Origin: Secundilactobacillus pentosiphilus
Lineage (GTDB): Bacteria; Bacillota; Bacilli; Lactobacillales; Lactobacillaceae
NCBI RefSeq assembly: GCF_002217985.1
Contig: NZ_BCMI01000020.1
Coordinates: 1-45,500, forward strand
DNA: 45,500 nucleotides
Direction of reading: 5' to 3'
Below the pieces are notes generated by a model. It was given only the letters and a program-made list of their open reading frames with translations, was not told where the DNA came from and ran no database searches. Shown piece after piece: positions 39,824 through 45,500 of this stretch (the stretch's first letter is position 1; every line of letters starts with the position of its first letter). A program made the position numbers and the translations under genes.

Positions 39824-41959
39824 CTATAACTTACTCTTCGCCATATCACTTTCCATTTGAAAGACCAGCTTCTCGAACACGCGCCGCAGCGGCATAATCA
39901 GCGTGAAGAACACGACGAACAGGAACAAGCACAGCAGATCGTGGCCAATTACCGACCAGTTCGGTATCGTCATCACTTCCCTGAAGAGCTGCATCGCATA
40001 CGTAAACGGCATGAACGGCGCCAACGCCGCTAAGTCCTTTGGCACGACTTCCAGAGGATACATCCCACCGGTACCGAACAGCTGAATCAGCATCATTAAG
40101 ACGATGATCACCTTTCCGGCGTTTCCCAGCATAAAGACGAGGTTGAACATAATGACGGCAAAGGTGAAGCTGGCCGCGTAGAACGCCAGCAGGAACAAGA
40201 ACCAGTGCACCGGCCTAACGCCCAGAACGATTTCACCCAGCCAGGCAAAACTGGCTTGCGCGAAGCCCATGCCCAAGTAGAGCGGCAGTTTGCCAAGGTA
40301 AGATTGCAATTCATTCGGCCGTTCTAGACCGTTTTTGTTGTCTGGTAAAATGTATTCCCAGGCCAGAATTGTTGACATCAGCAGCATACCGACCCACAGC
40401 GCCAGCACGGTGTAAAACGGCGTCACTTGCCAACCGAAGTTCTTCATTGGATAAATTTTTTTGGTTTGCAGTTTGATTGGCGATGAGAGGATCGATGAGA
40501 GACTAGGATCAGTACCTAACAGCTTGATCAATTTATCCAAGTTTCGGCTGCTCAAGAAGCTCATCTGCTTATCTAAGGATTGCAGCGTTCCCTTGACCTT
40601 GTCCAAGCGGGAATTGATGTCACTGGTTTGCGAGGCCGTGATCGATCCGGCATTAGCCATTGCCCGGAGTTCGGGAATCACCGACCGCATGGACTGCACA
40701 ACCTGACTGTTGCCGTTTAAATTAGCGTTCAGCGAATTATTCAGTCCGTTTAGAGCGGGACTGGTGGTTGAGTTGAAGTTGGTGTAGGCCGTATCCAACG
40801 CGGTATTCAACGTATTAGAAGCACCTTGCAGAGATCTGATCAGAGACTGCTGCTTTGAAGTGGAATGGGCGCCACGAAGCTGACTGACCAATGACTTCTG
40901 GCGGTCAACGCTTCGTTTAGCCTTTGAAACGGAACTGATCAGTGCGCTGGTCCGGTTATTCGGGACAAAGTTGTTGATGATATCCAGCATGCGCAGGGTA
41001 TCGCTTAACGTATCATTAATCCCGTTTAACAGTGACGTGGCCGAACTGCTGGTACTGCGCAGCGTGGTTGACGAAACGTGGCCGGATGGCAGACCGTTGA
41101 AACGGTTTTGCAGGCGTGTGCCTTGGGTTTGCAGGCTGTTGATACCGCTGCCTAAGTTGGACTGCAAGGAGTGATTAAGCTGTTGGGTTGCGTTATTTAG
41201 CGCCTTAGTATTATTGACCACAGACTGCAAATCATCAATTTGTGACGAAATCTTTGGTAAGTCAGATTTCATCGTTTGCAGTGCGGCTTGGGTCTTCCGG
41301 TTCGTTTGATTGACACCGTTCAGGGTCTTTTCGGTCTTGTTAATGGTGCTGATGGCATCGGTCAAAGACGAGCGGACCTGCAGGATCTCGGGCTTTTTTG
41401 TGGCAATGGTTGCCCCCGCTTTATTGGCCGTTTGCAGCGCGGTTTTACTGGCGGTTTTGATAAAGTTTTGACGGATGTTATCCGTGAGGCTGTTCTGTGC
41501 TTGACCAATAATCTTGGTGGCAGCGGGGTTCAGTTTTTCGTTTTGTTTATAGACAATGGTTGGTTTTTGCGGATCTGAAGTCGCAAAAGTGGTTAATTTC
41601 GATGAGAAATCATCAGGGATCTCGATAATGGCGTAGTATTTACCATTTTCCAAACCGTTGTTTGCCGACCAATCGTTGGTGAAGATCCAGTGAATCTGAT
41701 GGTTCTTGTGCAGCTGCTTGACGACTTGGTTACCGACGTTAAATGGCCGGCTCTTCAAGGAGGCACCTTCATCGTTATTGACTACGGCAATCTGCAGCCG
41801 ACTGGTGTTTTTCGGTGAGTATGGGTTCCAAGAAACTTGAATGTTTAGAACCGCGTAGAGCATTGGAATGAGGGCAAACGCCAGTAGGGTCACCCAAATC
41901 GACCGGGTATGAAAGATGTTATAGAAGTCTTTTTTTATCAGGTTGAAAACGTTGCGCAT
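39824..41959 (-). CDS. YhgE/Pip-type membrane protein, copy 1
   Basis: 711 residues. N-terminal membrane segment (residues about 20-40) with the family motif RSIWVTLLAFALIPMLYAVLNIQVSWNPY, then IAVVNNDEGASLKSRPFNVGNQVV. A long extracellular coiled-coil-rich region (about 170-480, rich in S, N, T, Q, L) follows. The C-terminal ABC-2-like membrane domain has five or six segments (YTVLALWVGMLLMSTIL onward, GTGGMYPLEVVP). The family includes the lactococcal phage infection protein and actinobacterial/firmicute exporter parts; biochemical function is not settled. GGAGGAC upstream. Confidence 0.92.
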   Translation of the reverse strand: MRNVFNLIKKDFYNIFHTRSIWVTLLAFALIPMLYAVLNIQVSWNPYSPKNTSRLQIAVVNNDEGASLKSRPFNVGNQVVKQLHKNHQIHWIFTNDWSANNGLENGKYYAIIEIPDDFSSKLTTFATSDPQKPTIVYKQNEKLNPAATKIIGQAQNSLTDNIRQNFIKTASKTALQTANKAGATIATKKPEILQVRSSLTDAISTINKTEKTLNGVNQTNRKTQAALQTMKSDLPKISSQIDDLQSVVNNTKALNNATQQLNHSLQSNLGSGINSLQTQGTRLQNRFNGLPSGHVSSTTLRSTSSSATSLLNGINDTLSDTLRMLDIINNFVPNNRTSALISSVSKAKRSVDRQKSLVSQLRGAHSTSKQQSLIRSLQGASNTLNTALDTAYTNFNSTTSPALNGLNNSLNANLNGNSQVVQSMRSVIPELRAMANAGSITASQTSDINSRLDKVKGTLQSLDKQMSFLSSRNLDKLIKLLGTDPSLSSILSSPIKLQTKKIYPMKNFGWQVTPFYTVLALWVGMLLMSTILAWEYILPDNKNGLERPNELQSYLGKLPLYLGMGFAQASFAWLGEIVLGVRPVHWFLFLLAFYAASFTFAVIMFNLVFMLGNAGKVIIVLMMLIQLFGTGGMYPLEVVPKDLAALAPFMPFTYAMQLFREVMTIPNWSVIGHDLLCLFLFVVFFTLIMPLRRVFEKLVFQMESDMAKSKL

Positions 41960-42052
41960 AGTGTCCTCCGGTAGATAGATTTGATCGTCATACTGAAACG
42001 ATAGATTGTTCCTATATTATATGCCTAAGTTTAAATCCTACAAGGCACATAA

Positions 42053-42100
42053 GGAGACTCTGATGAAAACCCTTTGAATTCGGGCACATCAGAGTCTCTT
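42053..42100. terminator. Terminator-like hairpin
   Basis: GAGACTCTGATG/CATCAGAGTCTC with a 23-base loop, next to the stop of the minus-strand gene at 42101. The T-run is on the plus side only, so strand use is unclear. Confidence 0.5.
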
Positions 42101-42778
42101 TTAATGGATATTAGTTATTTGACTCAACTTTAGCACGCTGCTGATGAGCGTCATTAAATTTGAGTTTGCACTGTGTAACGTTTGCGTGGTGCTGTACAAA
42201 AAGTTAATGCCGTTAGAAACGTCGCTTTGAATCAGTGAAATGATTTGACCAAGTTTAGCGATATCGGAATTGTTGGTTAAATGGTTTTGCAGTTCAGTCA
42301 AATTATTGATCAGTGTTGGTAGCGTCGTGTCATTGTTAACTGACTTGAGGAGTGATTCAATTTGGCCTTGCGTCTTCGTGGAGGTTGAATCGATCAAGTC
42401 AACCAGCTGGTTGATTTGGCTTAGCTGTTTTTGAGTATCCACAACGCGGACCAGATGACCACGCCAGATCCAGCCCTTTACCTTGCCGTTGCTGTTACGA
42501 ACATAGTAGTAAACGGCTTTGTTACCGTTAGCCTTGCGTACGGTATCCGATTTGTAAGTATAGAATACCGTAAACGGATAGTTATCAGCGTTATGTGCCT
42601 TCTTCGTTAAATGCGCGCTGGTGTAAAGGTAGCCGCTGACTGCGTGATAGGGCTTCTTGGACAGCGTTCGTGATGAGAGGACCTTAGCACTCTTACTTTT
42701 AGCGGCAGCGGGCGTGCTGACACCAAAAGCTGTGAACAGGCCTGCGAATAATGCGATGATTAAAAATCTTTTCTTCAT
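42101..42778 (-). CDS. Secreted SH3-like/coiled-coil protein
   Basis: 225 residues. Signal peptide (MKKRFLIIALFAGLFTAFGVSTPAAA, cleavage near 26). An SH3-like wall-binding domain (about 45-110: HAVSGYLYTSAHLTKKAHN, YYYVRNSNGKVKGWIWRGHL), similar to repeats in lactobacillar wall proteins. A ~110-residue amphipathic helical region (LSQINQLVDLIDSTSTKTQGQIESLLKS onward) is rich in N, S, L and I like the extracellular parts of the YhgE/Pip proteins on both sides. The function is unknown; a wall-linked partner of these is a guess from context. AGGAGTC upstream. Confidence 0.75.
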   Translation of the reverse strand: MKKRFLIIALFAGLFTAFGVSTPAAAKSKSAKVLSSRTLSKKPYHAVSGYLYTSAHLTKKAHNADNYPFTVFYTYKSDTVRKANGNKAVYYYVRNSNGKVKGWIWRGHLVRVVDTQKQLSQINQLVDLIDSTSTKTQGQIESLLKSVNNDTTLPTLINNLTELQNHLTNNSDIAKLGQIISLIQSDVSNGINFLYSTTQTLHSANSNLMTLISSVLKLSQITNIH

Positions 42779-43147
42779 TATAGGGAGACTCCTTATTGAT
42801 TTAATGACGTTATCAGCGAGTAGCGTCCGTTACAAATGATGGTTTGACGGATGCTCGCAAACGTTTAATTTGAAGTTAGTATAACATCAAATGAGTGAAT
42901 TTCCTGTATTTTGCGAGGAATCAGCGCGTAAAAGCCGCGTAAAAGCGAAATTTAATTCGTTTGCTTATCGCTTATTCCGTTATATTTTAGTACAATTTAG
43001 TGTAAAATGTATTGTTTCTCAAAACTGTAGTGATGTTCAGTATAGTTCTGCCAGTGCTTGAAATCAGGTAGTTTGTCCCCTAAAATGTGTAACAGTATGC
43101 CAAGTTAACCATTTGGCCAAAGCGTAGTCAACAGAAGGATGGTTTAA
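42779..43147. other. Divergent intergenic region
   Basis: About 370 AT-rich bases between the secreted gene (minus) and the second YhgE/Pip gene (plus). It should hold both promoters. No convincing -35/-10 pair, riboswitch, repeat or open frame was found. Confidence 0.5.
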
Positions 43148-45313
43148 ATGGAAAACATTAAAGCAATTTACCAACGTGATTTAAAGGCCATGATCTCGTC
43201 ACCGCTAGTGATGGTGACGATTCTAGCACTGTGTTTTATGCCCAGCCTTTACACGTTGATCAACGTTCGGGCGGTTTGGAACCCTTACGATATTTCTGAA
43301 ATAAAAAATATTCCCGTAGCAGTAGTTAATAACGATACTGGCGCTAATATGGCGGGGCAAAAGCTCAACGTTGGTGACACCGTGGTGCAGACCCTGAAGA
43401 AGAATCGGCAGCTGGACTGGCAGTTTACCTCGGCCAAACAGGCGGATTCTCGGCTTAAAGAGGGCAGTTACTATGCGGAAATTATTATCCCCAAAAACTT
43501 TTCCGCCTCACTTACGAGTATCGCTGGTGATGATCCGCACCGGGCTAAGCTAGTGTACAAAGCGAATAGCCGGGATGCCCCAATGGGCGGTAAAATCACC
43601 GAAACAGCCGCTAAAACCCTGGTCAATAAAGTTCAAACCCAATTTTTGCAGACCGTTAACATCACCCTGTTCTCGAAGCTTAACGTCCTGGGAGACAAAG
43701 CTAAGAGTCAGCAGGGGCAGATATTGGAACTCAAGGACTGGATTATTGCCCTAAGCGATTCCATGGACCTCGCCACGGGGGCACTGGGCGAAATCAACCA
43801 CACATCGACTAACATGCAGGCAATTTTAACGGGATTGAAGCCCGTGATGTCGGCCTCGCAGAACGTGGACGTGCTTCAGCAAAGCAATTCGGCCACTATG
43901 TCGTCGCTGCATAGCGTTCAAGGATCGGTGAATAAGGCTTTTAATAGTCTGGGAACCAATCTGAATAGTGCAACGGCCAGCGCTAACCGTTTGAATAGCA
44001 ACATCAAGCAGTTAAATCGCTCTGCTAATTCGACTAATAAGCGCGCCGTCAATGATATGCTGAACCGCGCCATTTCATCGGTCAATCTGCTGAAGGGGCA
44101 AGTTACGCCGTTACAGTCCTTCCTGAAGAGTGTGAATGGCCAGTCGCATTTATCAGCCATTAGCGGTTTAAATGATTCTTTAGGCAACGTGGTGTCATTG
44201 CTAAACGCCGAAAAGTCGCAGTTACGTTCACTGAAGTCAACGTTGGCCAGCCAAGGCCGTTTGACCACGGGGGACCTGAATAGCGCCGCTAATAACGCTA
44301 ACCGCATTACGGCGGGCATGAACGCCGCTTTAGGTCAGTATAACCGCTCCGTTAAGACCCACTTGGACGCCATTAGCGGCAGTCTGATTTCGGCAGTGTC
44401 TAAATCACAGTCGATCTTAGGCGAGTTGAAACAGGCCAAGGGGATCAATGAGGATTATTTGGATAACGCGATCCAGGGGAACCAGCTGATTTCGCGGAGC
44501 AGTTCGAACCTGGAAAACAAGTTGACCACGTATCAAGGCGATATTCAAAACATTGCCAATCAGCTGAAACTGACCAGTGATAATGATATCGTCAGCGTGA
44601 TCACGGTGTTGCAGAATAATCCGAAAACCATGGGTAACACGCTGGTTTCGCTGTTCAACGTTAAGAACGAAAGCATCTATCGAGTTGGCAGTTTTGGATC
44701 AGCCTTCCTGCCGACTTACATCACGCTATCGATCTGGATCGGCTGTACCATGCTGGTCATGATCCTGCACACGACGATTCCCCGGGAACAACGGCGGTTC
44801 CACAACATGTCCGTTCACGAGGAATTCTGCGGCAAAATGCTGACGTACGGGACACTGTCGTTAATTCAAACGATGATCATCATCTTCAGCTCGATTATTT
44901 TCCTGCGAGTACAGGTGGAAAGCGTCTTTATCATGCTGCTTTTCGGGGTGCTTTCCTCACTGCTCTTCACGGCCATTGTCTACGGATTGGCCGCGTGCTT
45001 CGGCAACCTTGGGAAGGCGGGAGTCATCTTCCTGGTGGCCTTGCAACTGGCGGGCTCTGGTGCACTGTATCCCGTACAGCTTGATCCGGCGTTTTACCGT
45101 TTCGCCTACCGTTTCGCACCGTTTGCGTATAGTGTCGGCGGGTTCCGCGAAGCTGTCGGCGGGCCGAATATGCAGTCCGTCTTTATCGATGCGATCGTTT
45201 TGATATTGATGTTTGTAGTCACGTTCTTGCTGGGTTTCTTCCTGAAAATCAAGGCACAGAACTTTACCCGACGGATCTTATCAGACTTCAGCCGGACGGG
45301 AATCGGGCAGTAA
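43148..45313 (+). CDS. YhgE/Pip-type membrane protein, copy 2
   Basis: 721 residues, same architecture as copy 1. N-terminal segment (MVTILALCFMPSLYTLINVRAVWNPYD), IPVAVVNNDTGANMAGQKLNVGDTVV, a Ser/Asn-rich helical extracellular region to about residue 510, then a five-to-six-segment membrane domain with YITLSIWIGCTMLVMILHT and GSGALYPVQLDP. The N-terminal ~110 and C-terminal ~200 residues resemble copy 1; the middle differs strongly. AGAAGGATGG upstream. The function is unresolved. It is transcribed away from copy 1 and the secreted protein. Confidence 0.92.
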   Translation: MENIKAIYQRDLKAMISSPLVMVTILALCFMPSLYTLINVRAVWNPYDISEIKNIPVAVVNNDTGANMAGQKLNVGDTVVQTLKKNRQLDWQFTSAKQADSRLKEGSYYAEIIIPKNFSASLTSIAGDDPHRAKLVYKANSRDAPMGGKITETAAKTLVNKVQTQFLQTVNITLFSKLNVLGDKAKSQQGQILELKDWIIALSDSMDLATGALGEINHTSTNMQAILTGLKPVMSASQNVDVLQQSNSATMSSLHSVQGSVNKAFNSLGTNLNSATASANRLNSNIKQLNRSANSTNKRAVNDMLNRAISSVNLLKGQVTPLQSFLKSVNGQSHLSAISGLNDSLGNVVSLLNAEKSQLRSLKSTLASQGRLTTGDLNSAANNANRITAGMNAALGQYNRSVKTHLDAISGSLISAVSKSQSILGELKQAKGINEDYLDNAIQGNQLISRSSSNLENKLTTYQGDIQNIANQLKLTSDNDIVSVITVLQNNPKTMGNTLVSLFNVKNESIYRVGSFGSAFLPTYITLSIWIGCTMLVMILHTTIPREQRRFHNMSVHEEFCGKMLTYGTLSLIQTMIIIFSSIIFLRVQVESVFIMLLFGVLSSLLFTAIVYGLAACFGNLGKAGVIFLVALQLAGSGALYPVQLDPAFYRFAYRFAPFAYSVGGFREAVGGPNMQSVFIDAIVLILMFVVTFLLGFFLKIKAQNFTRRILSDFSRTGIGQ

Positions 45314-45347
45314 ATTGGTTGAAATAGTGTTTTAAAATGAAAAAGTG

Positions 45348-45372
45348 TGATCTAAGTGGGTTAGATCACAGA
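45348..45372 (+). terminator. Terminator-like hairpin
   Basis: TGTGATCTAA/TTAGATCACA with a five-base loop, 35 bases after the stop. No T-run follows. Confidence 0.5.
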
Positions 45373-45400
45373 GGTATGCATAAAAAGAGCGTTGTTCCCT

Positions 45401-45500
45401 GACGTGTACCCCCAAAGTTGGAAACAACTTTGGGGGTATTTCTATGACTAAAATTTCCTGGGATACTAAAATTATAGCTATTAAAGCATATTTAACAGGG
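45401..45500 (+). mobile_element. Start of an IS3-family-like insertion sequence (cut by window end)
   Basis: TGACGTGTACCCCCAAAGTTGG begins a typical IS3-type terminal repeat. It is followed by a nested hairpin ACCCCCAAAGTTG/CAACTTTGGGGGT and the start of a transposase gene. Only the left end is in view, so family and completeness are inferred. Confidence 0.7.
45444..45500 (+). CDS. Transposase OrfA, N-terminal fragment
   Basis: Nineteen residues are visible (MTKISWDTKIIAIKAYLTG), resembling the start of the helix-turn-helix OrfA of IS3/IS150-type elements, where the protein begins with a short basic region and an alpha helix before the HTH. It runs off the window. Confidence 0.6.
   Translation, partial: MTKISWDTKIIAIKAYLTG

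Noticed and set aside
42101-42778. S-layer protein
   Set aside because: Too short, and the C-terminal half is helical Asn/Ser-rich sequence with no S-layer anchoring repeats; only a single SH3-like domain is seen.

Overview
The window looks like the chromosome of a lactic acid bacterium of the family Lactobacillaceae. The evidence is moderate GC, strong AGGAGG-type ribosome binding sites with several TTG and GTG starts, two T-box leaders, CcpA cre sites, secreted orphan proteins of lactobacillar type, YhgE/Pip proteins, and thiamine salvage genes without the de novo pathway. I cannot assign a genus from sequence alone. There are no rRNA or tRNA genes and no CRISPR array. The only mobile element is the first ~100 bases of an IS3-type insertion sequence at the right edge.

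Layout. 1-9.5 kb: an EamA transporter, a secreted or anchored orphan, a LacI regulator with an aldo/keto reductase, a zinc-ribbon membrane protein, a T-box-controlled NhaC antiporter, a secreted orphan and a DUF3290-DUF421 pair. 9.5-13.5 kb: purine interconversion, with purA-guaC on the minus strand divergent from purB. 13.5-20.5 kb: a secreted orphan, a candidate small RNA with C-rich loops, a hydrolase with a tyrosine phosphatase, an NAD(P)-binding protein with an esterase, and TPP-riboswitch-tenA. 20.7-28 kb: a divergent glycerol kinase homologue, a DUF2975/YozG pair, an RlmD/RlmCD-type rRNA methyltransferase, galM and a second aldo/keto reductase. 28-31.6 kb: TPP-riboswitch-thiM-thiD-thiE and a second PuuD-type amidohydrolase. 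31.7-36.4 kb: a toxin-antitoxin remnant, a 2-hydroxyacid dehydrogenase, a T-box-controlled amino acid permease (probably glycine-responsive), a HAD phosphatase and an acetyltransferase. 36.4-39.6 kb: an 0.8 kb block of structured non-coding DNA, an ABC exporter and an AbrB-Doc toxin-antitoxin pair. 39.8-45.3 kb: two large YhgE/Pip membrane proteins flanking a secreted SH3/coiled-coil protein.

Genes that work together: PurA and PurB convert IMP to AMP while GuaC returns GMP to IMP. TenA, ThiM, ThiD and ThiE salvage thiamine breakdown products into thiamine phosphate, and both loci sense TPP. The two T-box leaders link transporter expression to uncharged tRNA.

The most unusual content is non-coding. 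Three families of structured intergenic elements keep their fold while the stem sequences change between copies: a ~110 nt long hairpin in five copies, a ~145 nt three-way-junction element in two copies, and a ~110 nt hairpin with a swapped inner stem in two copies plus a partial one. Separately, a candidate ~200 nt small RNA near 14.6 kb has three consecutive hairpins with C-rich, anti-Shine-Dalgarno-like loops, its own promoter and a terminator.
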